DNA from: Hyphomicrobiales bacterium
GTDB taxonomy: Bacteria; Pseudomonadota; Alphaproteobacteria; Rhizobiales; Xanthobacteraceae
Assembly (NCBI GenBank): GCA_009377755.1
Contig: WHTM01000026.1
Location: 1 to 64,000 of the forward strand
DNA: 64,000 bases
Direction: 5' to 3'
The notes under the pieces are model-generated. The model did no database searches and had not been told where the DNA came from. It worked only from the letters and a program-made list of their open reading frames with translations. Positions 20,301 to 28,466 of the stretch are shown here, in pieces. The stretch's first letter is position 1; each line of letters begins with the position of its first letter. The translations under genes and the position numbers were made by a program.

Positions 20301-21838
20301 TCGGCAAGCGGGACTATGTCTCAAACACGCACATCGGCTTGCGGCCGTTCCGCCGCAACCTGACCTATTTCGGCGTCGATCTCGACAATCTGATCGAAGC
20401 CAAGAAGGGGCTAGGGCATCGCATCTACAGGGATGTGATGCGGCTGTTCCGCGACGGGGTACTGACGCCACTGCCGCATAGCGTATTTCCGGCAACGGAA
20501 GTGCTGGATGCCTTCCACCTGATGCAGCAGTCCGGACACATCGGCAAGATCGTGGTCCAGCCCCCGCGGCCGGGCACGATTCGCAAGCCGAATGCGCCGT
20601 TCTCGGTCGATGGGCACGGCACGCATCTAATCACCGGCGCGTTCGGCGGTTTTGGTCTCGAAACCGCGAAATGGCTGGTCGACCACGGCGCCCGCCATCT
20701 CGTGCTGCTCGGCCGCCGCGGTCCGGTCACGGACGAGGCCAAGACGGTGCTGTCGGATTTCGCCAAGCGCGGCGTCAAGGTGCTGGTCGAGACCTGCGAC
20801 GTCGGCGACAGGCGTGCGGTGGAAAAGCTGTTCGAGAAGATGCATACCCGCATGCCGCCGGTCGCCGGCGTGATCCACGCCGCGATGGTGCTCGAGGATG
20901 CGCTGATCGCCAACCTCGACGCCGATCAGCTCAACCGCGTTCTGCGTCCGAAGGTGAAGGGGGCGGAGAATCTCGACATCGCCACCCGCGGATTATCGCT
21001 CGACTATTTTGTCCTGTTCTCCTCGGTGACGACGCTGATCGGCAATCCGGGACAGGGCAGCTACGTCGCGGCGAACGGGTTCATGGAGGGGCTTGCCCGC
21101 CGCCGCCGCCAGGAAGGCTTGCCCGCGCTTGCGATCGGATGGGGTCCGATTTCAAACGTCGGTGTGGTGGCGCTGAACAAGAAACTGCAGAAGAGCCTGC
21201 AGGTGCGCAGCGGCGTCAGGGGTTTGGTGGCGCGCGAGGCGCTCGATCTGATGGCGGAAGCGCTCGAGCAGACCGGCAGCGCCCCCAATCTGGCGGTGGT
21301 GACGATTGCATCGAACGAATGGACGCTGGCCGGCGATCGGTTGCGCGTCCTACGGTCGCCGACCTATACCGCCGTGGTCAGGGACGACGGGGCGCACGGC
21401 GACAGCGCGGTTACGACGCTGGACCTCCGGTCGCTGCTGGCCACCGAGGATCTGGAAATCGTGCGCCGCAGGGTCGCGGATCGCATCGTCAGCGAGCTCG
21501 CCCGCGTGCTTCACTCCCGCGAGGAAGACATCAGCAGAGTGCGTCCGATGTCGGAGATCGGGGTCGACTCGCTGATGGCGCTCGAGCTCAACATGAACCT
21601 GAAGGATGCGTTCGGAGTTGAGATTCCGCTGAGCAATTCAGCAGGCAGCATGACCGTGGCTGGGCTCGCGGAGGAGATGATTGCACAGGTCAACCTCGAT
21701 GCTTCGCGCGATGAGGATTCCGTAGCCCACACCGTCGCCGAGCAGCATATCGCCGGCAAGATCGAAACCGAGCATCTGGAAGCGCTGAAATACGCGCAGC
21801 AATCCGAGAGCCAAAAGACGAAAAGGCTTCTGTCGTGA
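14345..21838 (+). CDS. Highly reducing type I polyketide synthase (KS-AT-DH-MT-like-ER-KR-ACP)
   Basis: 2497 residues from the GTG at 14345, chosen because AGGAGG lies at 14335-14340; an upstream ATG at 14279 has no such site. Domains by residue from this start: KS 8-430 (Cys179 in VDTACSSS, EAHGTGT, NIGHLEPASG); AT 535-830 (GHSVGE near 622, YPFHTPAM); DH 890-1170 (DHKIGEQVILPG, LDACFHG); a methyltransferase-like block near 1330-1480 with a degenerate SAM loop (LLQIGFGPLS, last Gly missing); ER from about 1780 (HGGAGAVGMAAIQIA); KR from about 2090 (TGAFGGFG, catalytic S-Y-N in FSSV...SYVAANGF); ACP with GVDSL (Ser about 2408). There is no thioesterase or condensation domain. A single module with a full reductive loop would act iteratively to make a saturated chain. 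It is coupled to the next gene, whose product probably releases the chain. Confidence 0.93.
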   Translation: MSSLHFLRDEIAVIGWSCRVPGANSVEELWSLLLEGRCSISAVPPDRWSLAQYGHPRRKERGKSYTWAAGIIDDVWGFDPSLFGISPREAEQMDPQQRILLELTWEALEDAGIRPTSISGSEVGVFVGGSSTDYANARWGDPAGLDSHFATGNALSILANRISYVFDLHGPSLTVDTACSSSLVALHQAAEALRAGRIDTAIVGGINVLASPFSFISFSQASMLSPTGLCRAFSAKADGYVRAEGGGVLVLRKATQARVDRNPIHGVILASDVNSDGRTNGISLPSGDAQEHLLERIYPRAEIDPKRLAFIEAHGTGTAVGDPTEANAVGRVLGRARAEPLPIGSIKTNIGHLEPASGLAGMMKALLALNHGMLPRSLHFDDPNPSIDFDRLNLSVCAQPLPLPNAAQQCAGVNSFGFGGTNAHVVVAPGRPSPAISEEGQVNGAGFFSVSAETHPALVGLAQKYAERLSTASDKEASIVARAAAHRRDRLSMRLVVSASKRSEVVDALDAFIIGEDDPRLIAGTALGNELPVAFVFSGNGSQWVGMGIAAYRDNEEFRAHFDQTDEILRSLAGWSLREALYSETLSENLKLTCVAQPLIFAIQSAAAAALRRRGLQPAVVLGHSVGEVAAAEAAGILDRQSAVKVIHSRSTHQELVRGAGRMAAVLSTREAVDQILKSVRNLSIAAINSPRAVTLAGPTEAIGALREATKRQRLVFRDLDLDYPFHTPAMAPVEAPLLSDLKDLVPLVGSVPFVSTVTGTELPGLRLNAAYWWQNVREPVLFEAALKQAVKLGARLFVEIGPRSTLLTHISDSVDSEGDNFAVLSVLDRSDKNEDPFSKAVATCIVRGARVDDAVVFGPDPGAVPLPTYPWQHREFRNTLTPEATGHLFDRERHPLCGARISSDALEWRGHLDTTTMPALADHKIGEQVILPGAAFLEMALAVTRHWLHTPNVSITDFEILKPLDLTGGETREILCRVSPGSNTLEILSRPRLTGAAWLLHARGKMFHANHQNAVLMPVPSGAQATVHGEGIYRLARMSGLNYGPAFRLVDGATRPGPTTIEVTLTPVVPSESESVFHLDPMRLDACFHGLFVLFPDLQAESRGVAYIPVRFDEMVYYATGGLAQRAIISLRNCNERSVVADFYIYGADGEVIAILRGAHFQAVLTRRTPGLESIALVEQLQMLDGHALRRSGIGVSAEKVIARAQTVKVDHTASLAQADESFILEGWAMAMAYEIAAGLSGGEEFSPDMLVNSGNLPPEMLPWFRNILFSLEGAGLAKEGHGRWTLLNDPLLPSSTSVLRALATEHPSRAAELLLAGELSGLAATLAAELQMSAPVVLSNEALDYYAIAGTWAAKASEWLTQLLQKTEAMWPADRSLRLLQIGFGPLSQSLLSMIQSRNIHLTVLEPDRRRFERAKLALPNSSRVKLLDLQNNSQLGQFDLIIGAESLHRLPTSLRLAKLQQALAPRGMLICIEPQPSLFRDLVFGLLRGWFDRSVGGFPIGSLLTAGEWKQALESAGFANAHAASVSLGSESALLIVSESPAQAAKHPDRSGRVEADGVTTLIVAGTSLPQREIATTLAALLPRGGAHVAMVMDETGKAKFPDLASDVVVQFLPMADDVEAEPNERLSSRCMEIKGCAERIGSARATLWIVFSGALSSGSAKVHPVETGAWAFSRTLANEFPNLDIRRVDVAPQVSKQVAAERIRDLVLSDTDETEILIDTTGIQAARVESIKQNMEGAPEDFAPAAQLQRRMMSNQRLHWRAIDRSLPLADEIEIAVEATGLNFRDLMWMLSLLPEDMLEHGFTGPTLGLECAGRIIQIGANVRHFKVGDHVVALAPSAFSTHVVIPAVMAAKVPEGLSSEDAATIPVAFLTAFYSLLRLAKVRRGEWVLIHGGAGAVGMAAIQIAHWRGAQVIATAGSKAKRDLLKALGVAHVLDSRSTDFVDEVKRITKAGVDVVLNSLAGEAMERGMSTLRPFGRFVELGKRDYVSNTHIGLRPFRRNLTYFGVDLDNLIEAKKGLGHRIYRDVMRLFRDGVLTPLPHSVFPATEVLDAFHLMQQSGHIGKIVVQPPRPGTIRKPNAPFSVDGHGTHLITGAFGGFGLETAKWLVDHGARHLVLLGRRGPVTDEAKTVLSDFAKRGVKVLVETCDVGDRRAVEKLFEKMHTRMPPVAGVIHAAMVLEDALIANLDADQLNRVLRPKVKGAENLDIATRGLSLDYFVLFSSVTTLIGNPGQGSYVAANGFMEGLARRRRQEGLPALAIGWGPISNVGVVALNKKLQKSLQVRSGVRGLVAREALDLMAEALEQTGSAPNLAVVTIASNEWTLAGDRLRVLRSPTYTAVVRDDGAHGDSAVTTLDLRSLLATEDLEIVRRRVADRIVSELARVLHSREEDISRVRPMSEIGVDSLMALELNMNLKDAFGVEIPLSNSAGSMTVAGLAEEMIAQVNLDASRDEDSVAHTVAEQHIAGKIETEHLEALKYAQQSESQKTKRLLS

Positions 21839-23202
21839 CCCGCAAGAGCGGATACTTGGCTGGAAGCGAGCGGGAGCGGCTGCTCTCGCGGGTTGAAGCG
21901 TTGCGGCATGCCGACAAGCCGCGCATCCTGCCGAATGCCGGAGCGGCCTCGCCGTCTTCCAACGCCACCGACTTCTCCACGCTTCCCGGCTATGCCGAAT
22001 TGCGCATGCAGCGGGCGGTCGCGGACATGGTGGGGATCGACAGTCCGTTTTTCCGGATGCACGAGGGTCGCGCCAGCGCGAGCACGCAGATCGCGGGGCA
22101 GACCTGCCTCAATTTCTCGTCATACGACTATCTGGGATTGAACGGGCACCCCGAGGTAGCGGTCGCGGCCAAGTCGGCTATCGAGCAGTACGGACTGTCA
22201 TGCTCAGCGAGCCGGCTGGTGGCTGGCGAGCGTCCGATCCACCGTTCCCTGGAGCGGGCGCTGGCGGATCACTACGGCGTGGAGGATTGCGCAGTCTTCG
22301 TCAGTGGCTACGCGACCAACGTCGGCGTCATCGGTCAGCTGGTCGGACCGAAGGATCTGCTGGTCTTCGATGCGGCGATTCACAACAGTGCCGTGGTCGG
22401 CGGTCTATTGTCGGGCGCCAACCGGCGCAGCTTCGCGCACAACGATCTCGCCGGTCTCGACCGCCTGCTGAGCTCGATCCGCGCCGATTTCGAGCGCGTG
22501 CTGATCGTCGTCGAAGGACTCTACAGCATGGACGGGGACTATCCCCATCTGCCGACGCTGATCGAGATCAAGAAACGGCATGAAGCCTGGCTGATGATCG
22601 ACGAGGCGCATGCCCTCGGCGTCCTCGGTCAACGGGGTTACGGGCTCGCCGAGCATTTCGGCATCGACGGCAACGCCGTCGACATCTGGATGGGAACGCT
22701 GTCGAAGACCTTGTCCAGTTGCGGCGGATATATCGCCGGCTCGACGGAACTGGTCGAGTACCTCAAGTGCATGGCCGGCGTATTCGTCTACAGCGTGGGC
22801 TTGCCGCCGGCGCTGGCCGCGGGTGCGTCAAAGGCGCTGGAATTGATGCACCGGGAGCCGGAACGGGTTCGCCGGTTGCGACAGAATTGCGTTTATTTCC
22901 ATGAGCTTGCGACGGAGAACGGGCTCGACACCGGCGCCGGGATGAGCACCGCCGTCTGTCCGATCTTGGTTACGGATTCGCTGCCGGCCGTGGTCCTGTC
23001 GCAACGTCTGTTGGAGCGCGGCATCAACGTGCTGCCGATCATCTATCCCGCCGTCCCGGCCAAGGCCTCCCGGCTGCGCTTCTTCATCACGGCTGCGCAT
23101 ACGGATGCGCAGATCAAGATCGCGGTCGAGGCGACTGTCGACGAACTGCGCGAGATTTCGTCCAACCCGTCGTTGCTTCGGCTTCCGATTCTGCAAAGCT
23201 GA
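21835..23202 (+). CDS. PLP-dependent alpha-oxoamine synthase (BioF/serine palmitoyltransferase/CqsA family)
   Basis: 455 residues. The GTG start lies in the PKS stop (GTGA at 21835-21838), so the two are translationally coupled. The family joins an acyl thioester to an amino acid with loss of CO2, giving a 2-amino-3-ketone. Seen: FSSYDYLGLNGHPEV, the CSASRLVAGERPIHRSLE stretch, DAAIHNS, EGLYSMDGD, the cofactor Asp/His in IDEAHALGVLG, and Lys291 in GTLSKTLSSCGGY as the expected PLP lysine. The first 60 residues are an extension beyond BioF length. The context (a PKS without thioesterase) points to off-loading of the ACP-bound polyketide with an amino acid, as in fungal Fum1/Fum8. The amino acid used cannot be read from sequence. 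Confidence 0.88.
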   Translation: MTRKSGYLAGSERERLLSRVEALRHADKPRILPNAGAASPSSNATDFSTLPGYAELRMQRAVADMVGIDSPFFRMHEGRASASTQIAGQTCLNFSSYDYLGLNGHPEVAVAAKSAIEQYGLSCSASRLVAGERPIHRSLERALADHYGVEDCAVFVSGYATNVGVIGQLVGPKDLLVFDAAIHNSAVVGGLLSGANRRSFAHNDLAGLDRLLSSIRADFERVLIVVEGLYSMDGDYPHLPTLIEIKKRHEAWLMIDEAHALGVLGQRGYGLAEHFGIDGNAVDIWMGTLSKTLSSCGGYIAGSTELVEYLKCMAGVFVYSVGLPPALAAGASKALELMHREPERVRRLRQNCVYFHELATENGLDTGAGMSTAVCPILVTDSLPAVVLSQRLLERGINVLPIIYPAVPAKASRLRFFITAAHTDAQIKIAVEATVDELREISSNPSLLRLPILQS

Positions 23203-23260
23203 ACCTGCCAGCGCATGCGCGGAGGCACAATGTCGCGCGCGATCCGGCGTGACGCTGCGA

Positions 23261-24544
23261 TCAGGCGTGCCGTAGCGCCGCCCGCTCCGCGCTCCAGAGC
23301 GCGGCCTCCATGAATCCGCCGGTGAGGTAGTCCCCGCAAAAGGAAATGCCTTTGCGGGAATCGGCAAGCCGCAGGAAGTCGATCGTCCGCCGCTGATGGC
23401 CGACCTGATGCAAGGGCACGGCATAGGGGTGGCGCGTCACGTGCGCTTCGTCAATCCAGTCGGATATTCCAGGAAAAAACGCCTCGAGTTCCCGACGGCA
23501 CAATTCGACGATCTCCCCGTCATGCAATCCCGTGAATCCTTGCGACGCGGGATAGCAGGTCCAGGCCTGCAGCACGCTCTTGCCGGACGGTACCATCGCC
23601 GGGGATTTCCTGGACGCATCCGTGATGAAGCTTACGTGGCGTGCCGCATTTTCTGGAAGCACATACGACCAGATACCGCGCCCAAGCGGCCGATCCAGGA
23701 AGAACGACACGAGCGAAAACGCGGGAATCGTGATGCCCGACAGGTATCGCCGTTCGGCGATCCAGTGTTCCGGCAGAAGGGCGGCTGCTCTCGGCGGGGG
23801 CAGCGCGACGACCACGTGATCCGCGCGGACAATGTGTCCGCTTCCCTCTAGTTCCGCGCCCACCACGGCGTCGTGCTTGACGGCAACGCGCCGCACCGGG
23901 CTGTCGAATGTTACGCGCAGGCGTGCGGCGAGGGCGGCGGCGAAAGATGCAATGCCATTGGGAAGGACCAAGTAATTGGTCAGGACCACGATGCGAAACA
24001 GGCGAAAGACGTGCAGGAGGCTCGGTTCCGACACGGCGGGTTCGGCAAGCGCTCCGGCAAGCAGCAGCGGGCGCAAGGCGAATTCACGCATGAACGGGTC
24101 GGGGATTTGCGTCCACGCGTTCGCGTCGTCGAGGCGGGGATCGTGGTCAAGGCTGAACACATCGCGCCGGTTGGCCAGCACCTTCGCGATCAGTCCAAGC
24201 GCCTTGAGATTGCTTAGCCCGGCCGGCGGAAACCAGGGCAATCGATGCGAGACATCGAAATGTCCCCTGGCCGTGCGCTGATCGAAAAATCGGGTACTTC
24301 CGGCAACATGCGCCAGCTCCTTGTCCAACCCCAGTGCCCGCATCAGTGCGTGCGCGCGGACATAGTTGGAATGAAAATACTGGGTGCCCGCGTCGGCGCG
24401 ATCGCCGCGGCGCGAGGTCAGGGTAACGGAGCGGCCGCCGACGCGGCTGCCGGCCTCCAACACCTCAACGTCGTGGCCTTTCTCGGCAAAATAGGTTGCG
24501 GCTCCCAGGCCGGCGATACCACCACCGATGATGATGACGCGCAT
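23261..24544 (-). CDS. FAD-dependent amine oxidase/desaturase-type oxidoreductase
   Basis: 427 residues on the minus strand, converging on the oxoamine synthase with 58 bases between the stops. The N-terminus has the FAD-binding fold signature GGGIAGLGAATYFAEKGHDVEVLEAGSRVGGR (written as one family motif: GxGxxG, then E about 20 residues on, then GGR). The C-terminus has the second FAD contact ISFCGDYLTGGFMEAALWSAERAA, typical of amine oxidases, protoporphyrinogen oxidases and carotenoid desaturases. It could oxidise the amine or desaturate the chain made by the neighbouring PKS/oxoamine synthase; both are inference. It is transcribed away from the dehydrogenase gene at 24837, across a shared 292-base region. 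Confidence 0.78.
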   Translation of the reverse strand: MRVIIIGGGIAGLGAATYFAEKGHDVEVLEAGSRVGGRSVTLTSRRGDRADAGTQYFHSNYVRAHALMRALGLDKELAHVAGSTRFFDQRTARGHFDVSHRLPWFPPAGLSNLKALGLIAKVLANRRDVFSLDHDPRLDDANAWTQIPDPFMREFALRPLLLAGALAEPAVSEPSLLHVFRLFRIVVLTNYLVLPNGIASFAAALAARLRVTFDSPVRRVAVKHDAVVGAELEGSGHIVRADHVVVALPPPRAAALLPEHWIAERRYLSGITIPAFSLVSFFLDRPLGRGIWSYVLPENAARHVSFITDASRKSPAMVPSGKSVLQAWTCYPASQGFTGLHDGEIVELCRRELEAFFPGISDWIDEAHVTRHPYAVPLHQVGHQRRTIDFLRLADSRKGISFCGDYLTGGFMEAALWSAERAALRHA

Positions 24545-24585
24545 TCGTCGGCGGCCGCCGTCCCAGTCATGCTGGTTGGTGATTC

Positions 24586-24631
24586 AGAAGTTCTCTTTGT
24601 CTTATGCCGCTAGTCCGTCAAGAGAACTTCT
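24586..24631. promoter_or_regulatory. 12-bp perfect inverted repeat in divergent promoter region
   Basis: AGAAGTTCTCTT at 24586-24597 is exactly complementary, inverted, to AAGAGAACTTCT at 24620-24631, with 22 bases between the arms. Each arm itself contains a small palindrome (AGAA-G-TTCT, AGAA-C-TTCT), and TTCTTAGAA further right repeats the half-site. The element lies between the divergent FAD oxidoreductase and dehydrogenase genes, so it is a candidate operator for both; an RNA stem-loop in one leader is the alternative. Confidence 0.55.
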
Positions 24632-24836
24632 AAGCCAGAACCACACGAGAATCACAGTTTTCCAGTGCTTCTTAGAATCCGAAGACACCAGTCAGGGCGC
24701 CGCTCAGGCGCGGCCATGCAGAGGTCCGCCGCAGCACGGCCGAAATATACCCCCTGGTCATGCGCATGCAAATCGGCTTCTGTTGCGTCCGCACGGCGCC
24801 GTCAACGATGATCGAAAGCTGAATTCGGTGGCCAGC

Positions 24837-25658
24837 ATGCCCAAGACGGTCGTGATCACCGGCGCATCGAGCGGCCTCGGCGAAGCCCTTGCCGTGCGCT
24901 ATGCGCGTGCCGGTACGGTGCTCGGGATGGTCGGACGCGACCGGCAACGGCTAGAGCGCGTCGCCGAACGATGCCGCGCGAGCGGCTGCGAGGTGCGCCT
25001 GGCGTTCATCGATGTTCGTGACCGACCGTCACTGGCGGCCTGGCTCAACGAGTTGGATCGAGCTTCGCCGGTTGACCTGGTGATCGCCAATGCCGGCGTG
25101 CTTACTGGAACGTCGGACGGCCAGCTCGTCGAGGACCCCGACGCCGCCTTCAAGCTGATGGAGATAAACGTCCTTGGCGTCATGAACACGGTGCAACCGT
25201 TGCTGCCTCGGATGCTGGCGCGCGGCCGTGGGCAGATCGCGATCATGAGCTCCGTCGCCGGCCTGGTCGCGCTCCCCGATTCTCCCGCTTACAGCGCCAG
25301 CAAGTCCGCCATCCTGCGCTACGGATTGGCGCTGCGCGGCCGCGTCCGCGCGGCAGGTGTCCGCGTCAACGTCCTCTGCCCGGGATACATCACCACGCCC
25401 ATGGCGGCGCGGATCAAGGGGTGGAGGCCGCTGGAAATGTCGGTGGAGGCGGCTGTCGATCGCATCGTCAAGGCACTGGACCGGGACCGCGAGCTGATCG
25501 CTTTTCCTTGGGCCCTGGTCTTCATCTCACGCTTTGCCATGCTGCTGCCGGACGGCCTGCGCCGCGTCGCCATGAAGCCGTTCAAATTCCACGTCGCGCC
25601 GTCTTCTGAAGCCCCAACGGGTCGGGCCGCGGAATCACCGACGCCACCGGTTACGTAA
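24837..25658 (+). CDS. Short-chain dehydrogenase/reductase
   Basis: 273 residues from the ATG at 24837, which starts directly at the nucleotide-binding strand; the frame is open further upstream without family similarity. Classical SDR features: TGASSGLG (8-15), NAG (85-87), and the catalytic Ser139, Tyr152 and Lys156 (SSVAG and YSASK). The C-terminal part has a hydrophobic segment (FISRFAMLLPDGLRRVAMKPF) that may hold the enzyme at the membrane. Placed with a PKS and an oxoamine synthase, the simplest role is reduction of the 3-keto group of the amino-ketone, as 3-ketosphinganine reductase does; this is inference. It is followed at 95 bases by a glycosyltransferase. Confidence 0.85.
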   Translation: MPKTVVITGASSGLGEALAVRYARAGTVLGMVGRDRQRLERVAERCRASGCEVRLAFIDVRDRPSLAAWLNELDRASPVDLVIANAGVLTGTSDGQLVEDPDAAFKLMEINVLGVMNTVQPLLPRMLARGRGQIAIMSSVAGLVALPDSPAYSASKSAILRYGLALRGRVRAAGVRVNVLCPGYITTPMAARIKGWRPLEMSVEAAVDRIVKALDRDRELIAFPWALVFISRFAMLLPDGLRRVAMKPFKFHVAPSSEAPTGRAAESPTPPVT

Positions 25659-25753
25659 CTCCGCCGGCGGCCGGTGTCTGCTTGTTGATCGCAGCGACCC
25701 CGACGGCCTATATGATCGCGGCGCGCCGATCAACGTCCTGGATCTTTGTCTTG

Positions 25754-26779
25754 ATGCGAAGCGTTTCCATCGCCCTTGCGACGTTCAACGGCGCGAAGTA
25801 CCTGGGGCCGCAACTGGAGAGCCTTGCCCGCCAAACTACGTTGCCGTCCGAGCTGGTCATTACCGATGACCGATCGACCGATCCCACCGGTGACATCATT
25901 CGCGGATTCGCAAAAGGCGCGCCGTTCCCTGTTCGCTTCCACGAGAACGAGTCGCGTCGCGGCTATCGGGCCAACTTCATGCGGGCGGTCGATCTCTGCG
26001 GATCGGATCTGATCGCATACTGCGACCAGGACGATATCTGGGAGCCGGGAAAAATCGCCATCATGGCGCGATTGTTCGACGGTCCGGACGTGCTGCTGGC
26101 CTATCACAACGCCACCGTCATCGACGAAAACGAAGCACCGATTGGCCGACTCTACAAGGGTGGTCCCGGGATCCGGCGGCTTGCGCCGCTTGCTCCGGAC
26201 CCGTGGAGCCTCGTGGCCGGGTTCACCCAGGTATTTAGGCGGAGCCTGGTCCGGTTTTCCGCCATGCATGCGGCATCGGTGGATCCCTATTGGCCCGCCG
26301 AACGCCTCGCGCATGATCAGTGGCAGCTCTTCCTCGCCTCCGTTTTTGGATCGGTGGTCCGCGTCGCGCAACCGCTCGCACAGTATCGGCAGCACGGTGA
26401 CAACGCGTTCGGTTGGAGCGACAAGCACTGGATCGAGACCACCCCGAGCCATTTCCTGCGGCCCGAGAGCTTCCTCATTGCCGCGCGGAACCGCTCCGAC
26501 CTGCTGCGCCGGCTTCCGGACAACGTGACGGCGGACGAGCAGGAGCGGGCGCGTGATGCGATCTCCTTCTACGATGAGCTGCACCGGCGGCTGGGGGACC
26601 GAATATCGATCTATTCATCCGCCGCGCTGAAGGCGCGTACCATGGCATTTCGTGCGCTGCTCCGGCAGCGCGCCTACAGCCGCGCTCGCGGCGCGGCGCG
26701 GTTCGGCTGGAAAGGCCTCCTGATGGACGGATTCGGCGGCGTGCCGTTGGGGCCGATCATGCGGCGGATGATCCTGTGA
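25754..26779 (+). CDS. Glycosyltransferase family 2 (rhamnosyltransferase-like)
   Basis: 341 residues from the ATG at 25754; the open frame begins earlier (25682) but the fold starts with SVSIALATFNGAKYL. GT-A features are seen: SIALATFNGAKYLGPQLESL, the nucleotide-binding ITDDRSTDPT, and the metal-binding CDQDDIWEPGKI. The CDQDD-W signature is common in rhamnosyl- and related transferases of O-antigen clusters. No membrane segment is obvious. It lies between the dehydrogenase and a processive-type GT2 on the same strand, so it may glycosylate the lipid product of this locus or act in the surrounding glycan pathway. Confidence 0.82.
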   Translation: MRSVSIALATFNGAKYLGPQLESLARQTTLPSELVITDDRSTDPTGDIIRGFAKGAPFPVRFHENESRRGYRANFMRAVDLCGSDLIAYCDQDDIWEPGKIAIMARLFDGPDVLLAYHNATVIDENEAPIGRLYKGGPGIRRLAPLAPDPWSLVAGFTQVFRRSLVRFSAMHAASVDPYWPAERLAHDQWQLFLASVFGSVVRVAQPLAQYRQHGDNAFGWSDKHWIETTPSHFLRPESFLIAARNRSDLLRRLPDNVTADEQERARDAISFYDELHRRLGDRISIYSSAALKARTMAFRALLRQRAYSRARGAARFGWKGLLMDGFGGVPLGPIMRRMIL

Positions 26780-26785
26780 TGGCCC

Positions 26786-26803
26786 GGCCGGCGCATTCCG
26801 GCC
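26786..26803 (+). terminator. GC-rich hairpin after the GT2 gene
   Basis: GGCCGG-CGCATT-CCGGCC forms a perfect 6-base stem with a 6-base loop, starting 7 bases after the stop of the GT2 gene. No T-run follows, so it may stabilise or pause the transcript rather than end it. Confidence 0.3.
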
Positions 26804-26981
26804 ACGACATGACAACGGTCCGGCGTTGCAATGACTCCCAGCCACATGCCGCCGGTTGCCGACTCCGATAACTTGACCGGCCATTCGGAGCGACAATACA
26901 ACCCGCAGTCCGGAGACTCGGCTGCACGGCCCGGCCTAATGCCTGGCAAACGGCGGTGGCGCGAACGAGGTATGATCGACG

Positions 26982-28283
26982 ATGATGCTTGAATGGCTGG
27001 CGGATACCCTGGTGGTGCTGACCCTGGTCGGTTGTGCCATCATGCTTGCGGCCGTTCTCGCCTTTTTCTATCAGCTGCGCGCCTATCTGGCGCTGCGGTC
27101 GGATGGCATCGCGCTGGAGCGTCGAAGATTGGCGCATCCGTTGCCGCCGGGCGATGCGCTGCCGCATGTCGTCGTGCAGCTTCCGTCCTTCAACGAAGGT
27201 GCGATCGTCGAGCGCAGCATCGCGAATGCGACTAGGCTCGATTGGCCGAAGGACAAGCTGCACATCCAGGTCTGCGACGACAGCACGGATGCGACGACCG
27301 AGGTCGCGCGCGCCGCCACGGAACGCGCACGCGCGAATGGCTTTGACGTGGTCGTACTCCATCGCAGCGACCGCAGCGATTTCAAGGCCGGCGCCCTGCG
27401 CAACGCCATGTCGAAAACCGGTCATGAGTATTTCGCGATTCTCGATGTCGACTATGTGTCGTCGCCAGATTTCCTGCGGCGCTGCATGGCCGTGTTGATC
27501 GGCGACCCGAAGGTCGCCTTCATTCAGGCGCGTCCCGACTTCCTCAATACCGACGAGAGCCTGCTGACGCGGGCGCAGTCGATCATGCTTGATTTTCATT
27601 ATGGGCTCGAACAGGCGGTCCGGAGCTGGGGAAGCCAAGTCTTGCCATTCAACGGTACCTGCGGAATTTGGCGCCGCGCGGCGATCGAGGCCGGCGGCGG
27701 CTGGCGCGGCGATACCGTGACGGAGGATTGGGATCTCAGCTACCGCGCCTGGCTGAAAGGGTGGCGCGGCGTGTATGTGACGTCCGTGACGGTGTCCGGC
27801 GAGTTGCCGACGAGCCTGCGCGTGTGGCTTGCACAGCAAAATCGGTGGGCGGCCGGAATTGGAGAGGTTGCCTTCAAGATGCTGCCGCCGCTCTTTGGCA
27901 ACCGAAGCCTGTCGGGCGGCGAACGCTGGGGCGCCACGTTTCCGCTGGTGGCCTGGTTCGCCCACGTCATGTTCAGCGTCACGATCATTCTGGCCCTGAT
28001 GGCGATCGGGTTGCGGCCGTCGATCGCATTGTCTCTGGGGGGGACGGTTTACGCCGTGCTCATCGCTGCGACGGTCGCGCTGTTCGCGGTGATGTTTGCA
28101 GCCAACCGCTTCGTCCGTCCCAAAACGCCGTTCTGGACATTCGCGATCGGCTTCATCCCGGTTCCGTTTCTCACGCTCTACATCAGCTGGGCGAATTTGC
28201 GTTCGCTGCCGGCAACCCTGCTGGGCCGTCAGCGGGTGTTTGTACGGACGCCGAAGGCCGGCGCGGCGCCGAATCCGTCGTGA
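26982..28283 (+). CDS. Membrane glycosyltransferase family 2, cellulose/mannan-synthase-like (CslA type)
   Basis: 433 residues. A membrane segment at about 8-30 is followed by a cytosolic GT-A domain and three or four membrane segments from about 315 to 405. The processive-GT signature is complete: D in CDDSTD, DVDYV, TEDWDLSYR and QQNRW (the Q-x-x-R-W motif). FNGTCGIWRRAAI is characteristic of the CslA/glucomannan synthase branch; single-sugar transferases to lipids such as ceramide glucosyltransferases share the same architecture. The preceding 202-base gap has no gene. Given its place between the SDR and the P450 of the PKS locus, glycosylation of the lipid product is a fair guess, but polysaccharide synthesis cannot be excluded. 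Confidence 0.82.
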   Translation: MMLEWLADTLVVLTLVGCAIMLAAVLAFFYQLRAYLALRSDGIALERRRLAHPLPPGDALPHVVVQLPSFNEGAIVERSIANATRLDWPKDKLHIQVCDDSTDATTEVARAATERARANGFDVVVLHRSDRSDFKAGALRNAMSKTGHEYFAILDVDYVSSPDFLRRCMAVLIGDPKVAFIQARPDFLNTDESLLTRAQSIMLDFHYGLEQAVRSWGSQVLPFNGTCGIWRRAAIEAGGGWRGDTVTEDWDLSYRAWLKGWRGVYVTSVTVSGELPTSLRVWLAQQNRWAAGIGEVAFKMLPPLFGNRSLSGGERWGATFPLVAWFAHVMFSVTIILALMAIGLRPSIALSLGGTVYAVLIAATVALFAVMFAANRFVRPKTPFWTFAIGFIPVPFLTLYISWANLRSLPATLLGRQRVFVRTPKAGAAPNPS

Positions 28284-28466
28284 TGCCGGAGGCATCGGGT
28301 CAGAGGGAGTTGGCATAGTATTTCGTCGATGAAGATCAGCATGGCTTCCATCCAAGAGCGTCCGCAACGCCTCGCGCGCTTGCGGAAACTGAATATCGGC
28401 GTGCCGTTCGCCGTTGTTCGCCCGGTCGCGCCGACAAGCCAGCGCAGCGGCGGCGCCGTGTTCGTG

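Noticed and set aside
21835-23202. Reading the PKS/oxoamine synthase locus as capnine or sulfonolipid synthesis because PAPS genes are nearby
   Set aside because: Sulfonolipids use cysteate, and no cysteate synthase gene is present; PAPS is explained better by the sulfotransferases.
26873-26901. TTGACC with an AATACA-like hexamer as promoter of the CslA-like gene
   Set aside because: The -10 candidate matches poorly and nothing else supports it.
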